From contig NZ_CANMAX010000001.1 of the NCBI RefSeq assembly GCF_947495995.1, positions 930,001-994,000 on the forward strand: a DNA stretch of 64,000 nt, read 5' to 3'. How positions within the stretch are numbered: position 1 is the first letter of the stretch; the number at the start of each line of letters is the position of its first letter. The notes below the pieces were generated by a model. The model was not told the origin of the DNA, did no database searches, and saw only the letters and a program-made list of their open reading frames with translations. A program made the position numbers and the translations under genes. Shown here piece after piece: positions 42,941 to 52,126 of the stretch. This stretch comes from an uncultured Tenacibaculum sp. GTDB taxonomy: Bacteria; Bacteroidota; Bacteroidia; Flavobacteriales; Flavobacteriaceae.

Positions 42941-44620
42941 TTATGCTTCTAATTCTCTTAGTTTATTCATTTTTTCAATTACTACACCTTGTATAGCAAC
43001 AACAGCAGATTTCGGAATATTATCTTCATCAAAAGGCCAAGTACTTGTTGGGTTTTTAATGTCTTTTGTTTGTTCTCCAGGATGTTGAACACTTAAAAAT
43101 AATGTTTTTCCGTCAGGAGAGAACCAAGGTCCGGTAAGTTCTGCGTCTTTTGGAGCCGATGCTACTCGAATTACTTTTCCAGCATCTTTTCCATAACGTG
43201 GAATTACAAAAAGACTATTGTTTTTAAACGGCATATACGGTTTGTCTTTTCTGTTCATTGAACTACCAGACATATCCGATGTTATCCATAAATTTCCTGC
43301 CATATCAAAAGCAAGGTTATCTGGACAAGAAAAACCATTTTCTTCACCTCCTGCAATATAAGTAGAAGCTTTAAATGTAAGTGCATCAAAAGCACCATTA
43401 GTTTCTTCAATTTTCATGATAGAACCATGAAAATCACCTTTGTCTTTATTATTCGTTAACGTAAGGAAAATATGTCCTGTTACCGGATCTATCTCAATAT
43501 CCTCAGGACGATTTAATTCTGTAGCCCCTAATAATTTTGCAGCCTCTCTTGCTCGGATTAAAACTTCTGTTTGATCTTTAAATTTTTCTTTCAATACAGG
43601 TTGATTTTCCCAATCTAAAGCAAGCCATTTACCATTTTCAGTATCAGCTACGTATAATGTTCCTTCTTTTAAAGAACCAGGTTTCGATGAAATGAATTTA
43701 TATAAATGCTCACTGTTTTTATCGTCTCCAGTGTAGGCAACAACACGTTTATCTTCTAGTTCATATAACGTACAACATTCATGAGCAAATCTTCCTAAAG
43801 CTATGTGTTTTTGTGCAGCTCCGGTTTTAGGGTCAATTTCTACAACCCAACCATAATGTTCTGGCGGATATTCGTAAAACTTTTCCCATCCATATCTACT
43901 TGGTCTATGCGTAGCTTTATTATTCTCGTTATATTTAGTTTCACCAAAGAAACCATCATAATTTTCTTCACAAGTGATAAATGTTTTCCAAGGTGTAATT
44001 CCTCCCGAACAATTTGCTAAAGTACCTTTAACCGTAGAAGTTCCTTTTATAGGTGTGTCCCAGTTTAATTTTATATCAGTCTGAGCCGTAATTCGTCTGT
44101 TTAAAGGATCGTTTTTAACAACTTTCCATTGTCCGTTTTCTTCTCTAACTCTAACAATAGTACCACCAACATTATACATTTCTTTATCAACTTGCTCGAT
44201 AGTTCTATGTTCCGCTGGATTATCGTAATTTCTGTAATTAAAATCAGATACAAATAATGGATTAACATATTCGTGATTTACCCACAACAATCCGTCTTTT
44301 GGGTTGTTTTCATCTAACGGAATAAAACACGTAAAATCGTTATTAAAACCAAAAGTATCGTTATCACTAATAGCGTCTCCCCATTTAACCACAGGATGAT
44401 AATTTAATCCTTCTGTAAGTAGTAAATCATCTTTGTCTGAAGCTAATAAGTCTTTTAATTCAAAGTTTTTTAGTTTCTCTAAATATCCTGCATCTGTTAC
44501 ACCTTTATTTTTAGAAGGTGTTGTGGTATTTCCACAACTTGTTAAAAATGGAGGAACTATTGCTAATCCTATTCCAGCTTTACCTAAAAATGAAATAAAT
44601 TTTCTTCTATTATATTCCAA
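42941..44620 (-). CDS. PhoX-type alkaline phosphatase (DUF839)
   Basis: 559 aa starting at a TTG codon (44620). An upstream ATG at 44698 is rejected because the -7 box (44678-44685) and predicted transcript start fall inside that reading. The N-terminus [26 protein letters not shown] is a twin-arginine-type signal with lipobox. Body: [19 protein letters not shown] and VEIDPKTG motifs of PhoX with Glu/Asp metal ligands. PhoX uses calcium and iron rather than zinc, which fits a zinc-starvation locus. Lipid-anchored phosphate scavenger. Confidence 0.84.
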   Translation of the reverse strand: MEYNRRKFISFLGKAGIGLAIVPPFLTSCGNTTTPSKNKGVTDAGYLEKLKNFELKDLLASDKDDLLLTEGLNYHPVVKWGDAISDNDTFGFNNDFTCFIPLDENNPKDGLLWVNHEYVNPLFVSDFNYRNYDNPAEHRTIEQVDKEMYNVGGTIVRVREENGQWKVVKNDPLNRRITAQTDIKLNWDTPIKGTSTVKGTLANCSGGITPWKTFITCEENYDGFFGETKYNENNKATHRPSRYGWEKFYEYPPEHYGWVVEIDPKTGAAQKHIALGRFAHECCTLYELEDKRVVAYTGDDKNSEHLYKFISSKPGSLKEGTLYVADTENGKWLALDWENQPVLKEKFKDQTEVLIRAREAAKLLGATELNRPEDIEIDPVTGHIFLTLTNNKDKGDFHGSIMKIEETNGAFDALTFKASTYIAGGEENGFSCPDNLAFDMAGNLWITSDMSGSSMNRKDKPYMPFKNNSLFVIPRYGKDAGKVIRVASAPKDAELTGPWFSPDGKTLFLSVQHPGEQTKDIKNPTSTWPFDEDNIPKSAVVAIQGVVIEKMNKLRELEA

Positions 44621-44677
44621 AATAGTTGAGTTAAGTTTATAATTAAATGGTTGAAATTTATGTCTGATAGACGAGCA

Positions 44678-44707
44678 CAAATGTACAGATAAAAACACTT
44701 AACGCAA
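44678..44707 (-). promoter_or_regulatory. Promoter of the PhoX-led zinc locus
   Basis: On the - strand TTGC (44707-44704), 18-base spacer, TACATTTG (44685-44678). Drives the PhoX gene and probably the downstream COG0523, ABC and 5'-nucleotidase genes. Confidence 0.6.
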
Positions 44708-44716
44708 CTGGGTTGT
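44704..44716. promoter_or_regulatory. Second palindromic operator-like site
   Basis: GCAACTGGGTTGT, an imperfect copy of the 37632 palindrome, with the same spacing and the same position over the -33 box. Repression by occlusion of RNA polymerase is the simplest reading. Confidence 0.45.
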
Positions 44717-44846
44717 TTTTAATTTAACAAGATTGAATATGTATTTTAACAATTTTCAGAAAAGCCATAGAAAAAAGTACTTTTAAAGAATAAAAAATCG
44801 TGCTTATTCAATGTGTGTCTTATATAGATTATGATAATAATTTCTT

Positions 44847-44920
44847 TGTCAAGTCGAGCGCAGTCGAGACTACATTATTATTAGTGAAAAAACTACTTCT
44901 CGACTGCGCTCGAAGTGACA
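44847..44920. repeat. REP/MITE-like palindromic repeat, copy 1
   Basis: Arms tgtcaagtcgagcgcagtc (44847-44865) and ctcgactgcgctcgaagtgaca (44899-44920) are inverted copies around a ~28-base centre. The second copy at 46314 is in the opposite orientation. The word cgagcgcagtcgaga is a recognised repeat theme of Flavobacteriaceae. Confidence 0.8.
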
Positions 44921-44961
44921 TTTACGAGTAGTATTTTATTTACAGTATGTTTTTCTTTTTC

Positions 44962-45534
44962 CTAAGTTGAACTCACGTATTTATTGTGAGTCAATTGTAC
45001 TCCTCCAGCCTCTTTTTCAAATGTTCTTACATTTTCTACATCTTTTATTTTTATCAAAAAATCAGTTAGTTTTTTTAGTTTGTCATCAGCTAAATTTCCT
45101 TCAAATGGATTGATATAAATCGCATTTCCAAAGTTGTCTTTGGTTTTTTCAGGAGAATCATCAACAATTAAAGTGCGTTCTAAAGTAAAACCTTGTTTTT
45201 TAATTTTCTTTAATCTTTTTTCGCGAACATATCGATCTAAGTCGTAATCTCTTCGAATCGTGCAACGAGATCTTGCCCAAACAAACTCGAAGTTTATAGT
45301 TTCAGGACGAATAGTTTCAACAATATCATTCACATATTTGTCGTCTGCAGAAGACCAAATAGCTAGTTTGAAATGTTGATTTACGAAATCTAAAAACTCA
45401 TTTAAAAACGGACGCTTATACACGAAATAATCAGCATATTCAAAATCATGTGGAATTGTCAATTTCTTTTCTGTTGCATGAATTAAGGTTTCATCTAAAT
45501 CTAAAATTAAAAGTATAGGTTCTTTAGTTTCCAT
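44962..45534 (-). CDS. HAD superfamily NIF/FCP1-like phosphatase
   Basis: 190 aa. Nucleophile motif DLDET (D12-x-D14-E-T) as in CTD/NIF-type HAD phosphatases, AIWSSADDKYV motif II, TLIVDDSPEKTKDNFGNAIYINPFEG motif IV region. Cytosolic. Starts immediately after the exonuclease gene stop, so both form an operon. Physiological substrate unknown. Confidence 0.86.
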   Translation of the reverse strand: METKEPILLILDLDETLIHATEKKLTIPHDFEYADYFVYKRPFLNEFLDFVNQHFKLAIWSSADDKYVNDIVETIRPETINFEFVWARSRCTIRRDYDLDRYVREKRLKKIKKQGFTLERTLIVDDSPEKTKDNFGNAIYINPFEGNLADDKLKKLTDFLIKIKDVENVRTFEKEAGGVQLTHNKYVSST

Positions 45535-46251
45535 TTATACACTAATAATATTTTGATGTTCTAAAATAGGTAAATTCAAAAAACGTAACACGAGTTGCGC
45601 AACAGCTACAGTATCGTTTTCACAATAACGAACAATTCGATTTAAATCATTTTCTTGATAATATACCTGATACACTTCGGAACCATCAATGTCTTCTTTA
45701 GGAGATGGAACACCAAGAATATGTGTTAAAAGCTTTAAAGATGTATAGTGTTTATAATCTCCAAATTTCCATAACTCTAAAGTATCTAAATGCGGAACTT
45801 CCCAAGGTTTTTTACCCACTAAATTTAGCTTTTTTGGAAGCTTAATATTGTTAATAATCATTCTTCTGGCAATGTATGGGAAATCAAATTCTTTTCCGTT
45901 GTGCGCGCAGAGAATATGTTTTTCTTGTTTGAAATGATTATCAAGCAGATTTTTAAAGTTTTTGAGTAATGCATACTCATTTTCATTTTTGAAAGAAGTA
46001 ATACGAAGCTGTAGTTTTTTATTCTTTTCGATAAAATAGCCGACAGAAATACAGATAATTCTACCAAATTCGGCCCAAATACCGGCTCTGTGGTAAAATT
46101 CTTCAGCAGTAACTTCTTCTTTTCTTTGGTAACGAGTTTTTAACCCGTACAATTCTTGTGTTTCCTCAGGAACATCATTCCAATGTTCATATTGAGGAAC
46201 CGTTTCAATATCTAAAAACAAGATATTTTTCAGGTTTACGTGTTGTAACAT
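45535..46251 (-). CDS. 3'-5' exonuclease of the RNase H-like/DnaQ group
   Basis: 238 aa. ExoI motif LFLDIETVP with D14 and E16, ExoII LCAHNGKEFDFPYIARRM, ExoIII YCENDTVAVAQL (YxxxxD type). Resembles the PF10108/PolB-like exonuclease family. First gene of the block bracketed by the two inverted REP copies. Confidence 0.88.
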   Translation of the reverse strand: MLQHVNLKNILFLDIETVPQYEHWNDVPEETQELYGLKTRYQRKEEVTAEEFYHRAGIWAEFGRIICISVGYFIEKNKKLQLRITSFKNENEYALLKNFKNLLDNHFKQEKHILCAHNGKEFDFPYIARRMIINNIKLPKKLNLVGKKPWEVPHLDTLELWKFGDYKHYTSLKLLTHILGVPSPKEDIDGSEVYQVYYQENDLNRIVRYCENDTVAVAQLVLRFLNLPILEHQNIISV

Positions 46252-46313
46252 GAATATATAGCAATTTGATTTTCAGTGTGCAATTTTGGTAAAAGTATGA
46301 AAAAAATTGAAAA

Positions 46314-46392
46314 TGTCACTTCGAGCACAGTCGAGACGTTTTTAGTAAAGTAACATGTGGATTTTAAAGTCTCGACTGCGCTCGACTTGACA
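46314..46392. repeat. REP/MITE-like palindromic repeat, copy 2
   Basis: tgtcacttcgagcacagtc (46314-46332) and ctcgactgcgctcgacttgaca (46371-46392) arms; inverted relative to copy 1, with one arm carrying a C-to-A change. Confidence 0.8.
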
Positions 46393-46399
46393 ACTATTT

Positions 46400-47692
46400 T
46401 TATTGATTCATTAAATCTTCGATTTCCTCTACTTCGATTGGAATGTTTCGCATTAAGTTGAATGGTTCTCCTGATTCTTGAACAACTACGTCATCTTCTA
46501 AACGAATTCCGAAACCTTCATCTGGAAGATAAATTCCTGGTTCAACAGTAAATACCATATTTGCCTGAATTGGTTCGTGTAATAAACCGTAATCATGTGT
46601 GTCTAATCCCATATGATGAGAAGTTCCGTGCATGAAATACTTTTTATAAGCTGGCCAATCTGGATTTTCATTCTGAACATCAGCTTTGTCTAACAAGCCT
46701 AAACCTAACAATTCAGAAGTCATTAATTTACCAACTTCAACATGGTAATCTGCCCAAATTGCTCCAGGTACTAACATTTTTGTAGCTTCATTTTTAACTC
46801 TGTTTACAGCATTATACACATCTTTTTGACGATCTGTATAACGACCAGAAACAGGAATTGTTCTACTCATATCACTCGCATAATTTGCATATTCTGCAGC
46901 AACATCAAAAAGAATTAAATCGCCATCTTTACATTGTTGGTTATTCTCAATGTAGTGTAACACATTTGCGTTACTTCCGCTAGCAATAATTGGTGTGTAA
47001 GCAAATCCTTTAGAACGATTTCTTAAAAATTCATGAGCAAATTCAGCTTCAATTTCATATTCCCAAACACCTGGTTTTACAAAACCTAAAATTCTACGGA
47101 AACCTTTTTCAGTGATATTACATGCTTTCTGAATTAAATCGATTTCAATTTGATCTTTTACAGAACGTAAACGTTGTAAAATAGGATTACTTTTAGCAAC
47201 ACTGTGTGCTGGATATTTTGCTAATAACCATTTTGTAAAACGAGCTTCACGAGTTTCAGTTTCTATTTTAGCTCTGTAGTGTTCGTTGGTGTTAATATAA
47301 ACAGTGTCTGCATAAGCCATCATTTCGGCTAATACTTTTTCTAAATCTTGTAACCAAAAAACAGTTTTAACGCCACTTGTTTCAAAAGCCTTTTCCTTGT
47401 TAAGCTTTTCTCCTTCCCAAACAGCAATATGCTCGTTTGTTTCTCTTAAGAATAAAACTTCTCGTAAGCTTTCTTTAGGACAATCTGGATAAACAATTAA
47501 AATACTTTCTTCTTGGTCTACACCACTTAAAAAGAAAATATCTCTGTGTTGTTGAAAAGGTAAAGTAGAATCTGCACTTACAGGATAAATATCATTAGAA
47601 TTAAAAACAGCTAAACTGTTTGGCTTCATTTGAGCCATAAAGTTTTTTCTATTCTTTATAAATAGGTCTTTATTTATAGGAAGATATTTCAT
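46400..47692 (-). CDS. pepP: Xaa-Pro aminopeptidase (aminopeptidase P)
   Basis: 430 aa. Pita-bread fold metal ligands: LILFDVAAEYANYASDMSRTI (two Asp), HGTSHHMGLDTHD (His), FTVEPGIYLP (Glu) and GIRLEDDVVV (Glu). N-terminal creatinase-like domain (SLAVFNSNDIYPVSAD...). Cleaves N-terminal X-Pro bonds with Mn. No signal peptide. Confidence 0.94.
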   Translation of the reverse strand: MKYLPINKDLFIKNRKNFMAQMKPNSLAVFNSNDIYPVSADSTLPFQQHRDIFFLSGVDQEESILIVYPDCPKESLREVLFLRETNEHIAVWEGEKLNKEKAFETSGVKTVFWLQDLEKVLAEMMAYADTVYINTNEHYRAKIETETREARFTKWLLAKYPAHSVAKSNPILQRLRSVKDQIEIDLIQKACNITEKGFRRILGFVKPGVWEYEIEAEFAHEFLRNRSKGFAYTPIIASGSNANVLHYIENNQQCKDGDLILFDVAAEYANYASDMSRTIPVSGRYTDRQKDVYNAVNRVKNEATKMLVPGAIWADYHVEVGKLMTSELLGLGLLDKADVQNENPDWPAYKKYFMHGTSHHMGLDTHDYGLLHEPIQANMVFTVEPGIYLPDEGFGIRLEDDVVVQESGEPFNLMRNIPIEVEEIEDLMNQ

Positions 47693-47766
47693 TTAGATTT
47701 AGTGTTTATACGTTAATATTCCCAAAAATAACCAAAGAAAAAACGATATACTAAAGCCAAATGGCG

Positions 47767-48336
47767 CTATTTTACTTTTTTACGAATTCTACTCATGTGT
47801 CTTTTAGATATTCCTAAAAAGGAAGCTAAATAGTGTAATGGTATACTTTTAAGTAATTCAGGATCGTTAGCTAGTAACTTTTGATAGCGATCTTCGGGTG
47901 AAAGTGTCAGAAGATTAATTCTATAATCGTCGATTAAAAATATTTGATTTTCAATGAGTTTATAATAGAATAAAAAGAAAGCTTTATTATTTTTTAAAAG
48001 ATGATTGAATTGCTGAATAGAAAGCACTTGTAAATTCACTTCACTTAAAGCTTTGATATTTTTTCGTGAAGATTTTTGATGTAAAAAGCTTTTTAAAGCC
48101 GATGTACATGTATTTTTTAAGGCTAAATATGTTGTTTTTTCTTCACCATCAATAGTTATATAGTGTTGAAGAATTCCACTTTCAATAAAACAGAAATAAT
48201 CACAAATAGCTCCTTCTTTAACAAACAGTTCGTTTTTAGAAAGAGTTTTTTCTTCGAAAGCATCTACAATTTCATTAATATGAATATCAAGTGATTCGTC
48301 GTTTATAATTTCTTTTAAATAGATTTTTAAACTCAT
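47767..48336 (-). CDS. Crp/Fnr family regulator
   Basis: 189 aa. Cyclic-nucleotide-binding beta barrel (KNELFVKEGAICDYFCFIESGILQHYITIDGEEKTTYLALKN) then a C-terminal helix-turn-helix (SIPLHYLASFLGISKRHMSRIRKKV). The PEDRYQKLLAND word preceding the HTH is typical of Bacteroidota members. Ligand unknown. Confidence 0.88.
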   Translation of the reverse strand: MSLKIYLKEIINDESLDIHINEIVDAFEEKTLSKNELFVKEGAICDYFCFIESGILQHYITIDGEEKTTYLALKNTCTSALKSFLHQKSSRKNIKALSEVNLQVLSIQQFNHLLKNNKAFFLFYYKLIENQIFLIDDYRINLLTLSPEDRYQKLLANDPELLKSIPLHYLASFLGISKRHMSRIRKKVK

Positions 48337-48422
48337 TCTATCTTCTGATTATGCTGATGCTAAACATTTTGGTTTAAAAATACTATTTGGTAAATAATTA
48401 ATGAATTTAAAAACAGGGTTTT

Positions 48423-49754
48423 TTAAGATTTTTTCCTGTTATTGTTTTTCGGTTTTCTTTTAAAGTTGTTTCTGTTTTTTCGAGGAGTATTGGAATTACT
48501 TTCCTTACTATTGTCGGATTTCTTTTTAGGTCGAAAATTTCGTCTTGTTTGATTCTTTTTACTTGGCTTTGAGTTGTTATTACTTCCTCTTGAAGTTTTT
48601 TTCTGTTGAGGTTGTTCGGTTGGCGTAAGATCAAAACCTTCTAATTCAACAATTTTTAGCTTTTGCTTTAATAACTTCTCAATGTTTTTAACATACTCTA
48701 ATTCTTCATCAGAAACTAAAGATATAGCTTCTCCGCTTGCACCAGCTCTACCTGTTCTACCGATTCTATGCACATAATCTTCAGGAATATTAGGTAATTC
48801 ATAGTTAATCACATGAGGTAATAAAGGAATATCTAATCCACGAGCAGCAATATCGGTAGCTACTAAAACACGAACAGTATTTTCTTTAAAACCTTTTAAA
48901 GCTTTTACTCTAGCACTTTGGCTTTTATTTCCATGGATTGCAGCAGAAGAAATATCTCTTTTCTGTAGCTTTTCAGCTAGTCTATTTGCACCGTGTTTAG
49001 TTCGTGTGAAAATAAGAACTTGATTCCAGTTACCGTCAGAAATTAATTGCGTTACCATTGCTGCTTTTCTACTTTTTGGAACACGATATATCTTTTGCTT
49101 AACCATTTCCGCAGTTGTATTCTCAGGAGCAGCTTCAACAAGAATCGGGTTTGTTAAAATTCCTTTAGCTAAGGCTTTTATTTCTTTAGAAAAAGTAGCA
49201 GAAAAAAGTAAGTTTTGGCGTTTTTCAGGTAGTAAGGCTATAATTTTTTTAATGTCTCTAACAAACCCCATATCTAACATTCTGTCTGCTTCGTCTAGAA
49301 TCAGAATGTCTATTCTTTTTAGTGATAATGCTTTTTGGTCATGTAAGTCTAATAACCTTCCTGGTGTGGCAACTAGTACATCTATACCGTTTCTTATCGT
49401 TGCAATTTGTTTTTTAGGTTTTACACCTCCAAAAATAACGGTAGATTTAATATTAAGATGTTTACTATAATCACGAACATTATCGTAAATCTGAGCTGCT
49501 AATTCTCTTGTTGGAGTCAATATTAGCGCACGTATCGGTCTAAATTTCGGATTTTTAGTATCTGTTATTATTTGCAATATAGGCAATGTAAAACCTGCAG
49601 TTTTTCCTGTTCCTGTTTGTGCAGATGCTAACACATCGTTACCTTTTAAAATTACAGGTATTGCTTTTTCTTGTATCGGGGATGGGTTTGCATATCCTTT
49701 TTCTTCAATTGCTTTTAAAAGCTCTTTCTTTAACCCTAGTGATTCAAATGTCAT
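48423..49754 (-). CDS. DEAD-box RNA helicase (RhlE-like)
   Basis: 443 aa. Q motif [26 protein letters not shown], motif [11 protein letters not shown], Ia PTRELA, DEAD as [14 protein letters not shown], and [14 protein letters not shown] (motif VI). A basic Asn/Lys/Arg-rich tail (residues ~375-443) binds RNA non-specifically. Ribosome assembly and cold adaptation are the usual roles. Confidence 0.93.
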   Translation of the reverse strand: MTFESLGLKKELLKAIEEKGYANPSPIQEKAIPVILKGNDVLASAQTGTGKTAGFTLPILQIITDTKNPKFRPIRALILTPTRELAAQIYDNVRDYSKHLNIKSTVIFGGVKPKKQIATIRNGIDVLVATPGRLLDLHDQKALSLKRIDILILDEADRMLDMGFVRDIKKIIALLPEKRQNLLFSATFSKEIKALAKGILTNPILVEAAPENTTAEMVKQKIYRVPKSRKAAMVTQLISDGNWNQVLIFTRTKHGANRLAEKLQKRDISSAAIHGNKSQSARVKALKGFKENTVRVLVATDIAARGLDIPLLPHVINYELPNIPEDYVHRIGRTGRAGASGEAISLVSDEELEYVKNIEKLLKQKLKIVELEGFDLTPTEQPQQKKTSRGSNNNSKPSKKNQTRRNFRPKKKSDNSKESNSNTPRKNRNNFKRKPKNNNRKKS

Positions 49755-49832
49755 AAATATATGTATAGGAATAAATTAAGTTTTATTCCTTTATCGATCG
49801 CAAAGGTACTGTTTATAGATTTTGTAAATGAA

Positions 49833-49862
49833 AAAAGCATCTAAATTAGTTTAGATGCTTTT
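49833..49862 (-). terminator. Terminator of the 49892 small membrane protein gene
   Basis: aaaagcatctaaa/tttagatgctttt, 13-bp stem with ttag loop; A/T runs on both sides make it possibly bidirectional. Confidence 0.8.
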
Positions 49863-49891
49863 CTGATATTCTTGTTGGAGTTAGAAATACG

Positions 49892-50143
49892 TTATTTCTT
49901 AATCGCATTTTTAATAACTCCAATAATAGCCATTAGTACTCCACCACCAACGGTTCCACCTGCTATGCTTCCCAAAATTCCACCAATATCTAAACCTAAC
50001 ATACCAAGTAAATGTCCGCCAAGACCACCACCAAGAATTCCAACAACAGAATTCCATAATGTACCCATTGAGAATTTTTTTAACAATGCACCAGCAATAT
50101 TTCCTCCTAATGCTCCTGTTAATAGACTAATAATAATTTCCAT
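49892..50143 (-). CDS. Small glycine-zipper membrane protein
   Basis: 83 aa. Gly-rich helices (IISLLTGALGGNIAGALL, VVGILGGGLGGHLLGMLGLDIGGILGSIAGGTVGGGVLMAIIG) with GxxxG spacing, as in YeaQ/YmgE (GlsB)-like stress proteins. Likely inner membrane. Confidence 0.7.
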   Translation of the reverse strand: MEIIISLLTGALGGNIAGALLKKFSMGTLWNSVVGILGGGLGGHLLGMLGLDIGGILGSIAGGTVGGGVLMAIIGVIKNAIKK

Positions 50144-50208
50144 TTTTTTGATTTTTTGTAATTTATGTTGAATTAAATTAACGAAAAAACTATCTAATAA
50201 ACAAGTTG

Positions 50209-51174
50209 TTATGTGTTTCCAATATGGAATAAAGGATCTCCAAGGTTCACAACAGGGAAGTTGTTTTTAGCTATAATATAACCATCTTTAGGTGATTTTA
50301 CAGAGAATTTTGTTTCACCATAGGTATCCATAATAAAACCAACAATTTCTCCTTTTTTTACTGAAGCTCCATTTTTAACTTTCGGATTAAAAATACCAGC
50401 TGCTCTAGCACGTAACCAACTCTTTTTGATAATTTCTATAGTATCGTTTTGTAAAGGAATTTCTATAGTTTTATCAATCATATTGAAATAACGAAGTACT
50501 CTTAATGTTCCGTAAATTCCTTGGTTAATAGCAAATTCGTTTAATCGTAACGATTCTCCACCTTCGTAAACAATTACAGGAATATCATGCTTAAAACATT
50601 CGTTTCGAAAAGATTTAGGAATAAGTTTAGAACCAAATTTGAACGGAGCGTTAAAAATATTAGCTAAAGCTTTTCCTCGTTCGTCTTGTGGAGTATATCG
50701 AATTTGTGCGTAATTACTACGTTGAGCTCCGCCAGTATGATAATCGATAGCAAAATCAACATTTTTAGTAATCTCTTTCATAAGATAATATGCTAATCTA
50801 CTTGCTAAAGATCCTTTTGTAGAACCAGGAAAACTTCTATTTACATCTTTTCCGTGTAATTCTCTAGAAAAATCTAAAAAGCCAAAGATGTTCAATAATG
50901 GAACAACAATTACACATCCTCTATGAATTTTATACGATTTGTCAATTAACATACGTCTTACCAATTCAATACTATTGGTTTCATCACCGTGCAATCCACC
51001 TTGCAATAAAATAGTCGGACCAGGCTCTTTTCCGTTAAATACATATACTGGAATTTCTATTAAAGTTCCTGTAGGTAATCTATCTACAGGGATTTTTATC
51101 AGTTTCGATTCACCTAAAGAAATTCGCTCTCCGCGTATAACTATCTCTTCATTCTTGAATTCTTTGTCGAACAT
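50209..51174 (-). CDS. Succinylglutamate desuccinylase/aspartoacylase family (M14) enzyme
   Basis: 321 aa. Zinc-binding motif LQGGLHGDETNSIELVRR (HxxE), then AIDYHTGG (His ligand) and IVYEGGESLRLNE (catalytic Glu region). The C-terminal biotinyl-lipoyl-like beta part (KNGASVKKGEIVGFIMDTYGETKFSVKSPKDGYI) is usual here. Its start overlaps the end of the RimK-like gene by 34 bases, implying translational coupling. In such pairs the hydrolase could remove what the ligase adds; that link is inference. Confidence 0.85.
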   Translation of the reverse strand: MFDKEFKNEEIVIRGERISLGESKLIKIPVDRLPTGTLIEIPVYVFNGKEPGPTILLQGGLHGDETNSIELVRRMLIDKSYKIHRGCVIVVPLLNIFGFLDFSRELHGKDVNRSFPGSTKGSLASRLAYYLMKEITKNVDFAIDYHTGGAQRSNYAQIRYTPQDERGKALANIFNAPFKFGSKLIPKSFRNECFKHDIPVIVYEGGESLRLNEFAINQGIYGTLRVLRYFNMIDKTIEIPLQNDTIEIIKKSWLRARAAGIFNPKVKNGASVKKGEIVGFIMDTYGETKFSVKSPKDGYIIAKNNFPVVNLGDPLFHIGNT

Positions 51175-52043
51175 TTTTTCTCTAAGTATTTTATAATTTC
51201 TTCAGCAACATTAACTTTAGTGTAAGCTTCAACACCTTGTAAACCCGGAGTTGAATTTACTTCAATAAGTAATGGTCCGCGTTTCGAACGAATTAAATCG
51301 ACACCGGCAATTGGCAAACTTAAATAACCAGCTGCTTTTATAGCCATTATTCGTTCTTGATTTGTTAATTCTACTTTGGTAGCTGTACCACCTCTATGAA
51401 TGTTTGACCTAAAATCGTCTTCTAAACCTTTTCTTTTCATAGCGGTAACAATTCGATCGCCAACAACAAAAACACGAATATCTTCACTATTACTTTCTTT
51501 GATGAATTCTTGAAGTAAAATGCTCATATTCATTCTGTAAAATGTGTCGATAATCGATTTCGCAGATTTTTTACTTTCTGCCAACATTACACCCATTCCT
51601 TGAGTTCCTTCTTGCATTTTAATAATTACTGGTGCGCCGCCAAGTAACTCTATTTGTTCTTTAATGTTTTCAGGATTTACAGAAAAAACAGTATCAGGAA
51701 TCGGAATTCCTTTTCTGTTCATAATTTGAAGTGTTCTCAATTTATTTTGAGATCGTAAAATTCCTAAAGATCGAGCAGTGCTAAATATGTCGTTCATTTC
51801 AAACTCTTTAACAATTGCGGCTCCATGTCGAGTTACCGAAGCACCAATTCTAGGAATAATTACATCTGGTTCATCAATTATATTCTCTCCTTCGTAAATA
51901 ATTTCTCTTTTACCGCCACTAAGTTTTATGGAACATTTTGTGTGATTAATAACACTAACATCATGTCCGCGTTTAACAGCCTCGGTATATATTCTTTTGG
52001 TAGAATATATATTTTCTCCAACTGATAAAATAAAAATATTCAT
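51141..52043 (-). CDS. RimK-like ATP-grasp ligase
   Basis: 300 aa. ATP-grasp signatures: APVIIKMQEGTQGMGV, ILLQEFIKESNSEDIRVFVVGDRIVTAMKR, and metal-binding GVDLIRSKRGPLLIEVNSTPGLQGVE. RimK adds glutamate to the ribosomal S6 tail; the linked deacylase makes another carboxylate-amine conjugate possible. Divergent from the BNR gene. Confidence 0.88.
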   Translation of the reverse strand: MNIFILSVGENIYSTKRIYTEAVKRGHDVSVINHTKCSIKLSGGKREIIYEGENIIDEPDVIIPRIGASVTRHGAAIVKEFEMNDIFSTARSLGILRSQNKLRTLQIMNRKGIPIPDTVFSVNPENIKEQIELLGGAPVIIKMQEGTQGMGVMLAESKKSAKSIIDTFYRMNMSILLQEFIKESNSEDIRVFVVGDRIVTAMKRKGLEDDFRSNIHRGGTATKVELTNQERIMAIKAAGYLSLPIAGVDLIRSKRGPLLIEVNSTPGLQGVEAYTKVNVAEEIIKYLEKKCSTKNSRMKR

Positions 52044-52094
52044 GAAGATGCTTTTTACACAAATCTAATCAAAATTAAAATGGAAAGTATTTTT

Positions 52095-52102
52095 TATTTT
52101 TG
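52095..52102 (+). promoter_or_regulatory. -7 box of the BNR-repeat gene
   Basis: TATTTTTG matches TAnnTTTG; no good -33 box. The in-frame ATG at 52100 falls inside this box, so the ATG at 52127 is used. Confidence 0.4.
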
Positions 52103-52126
52103 ATACTACTTTTAAATCCAAACCAA

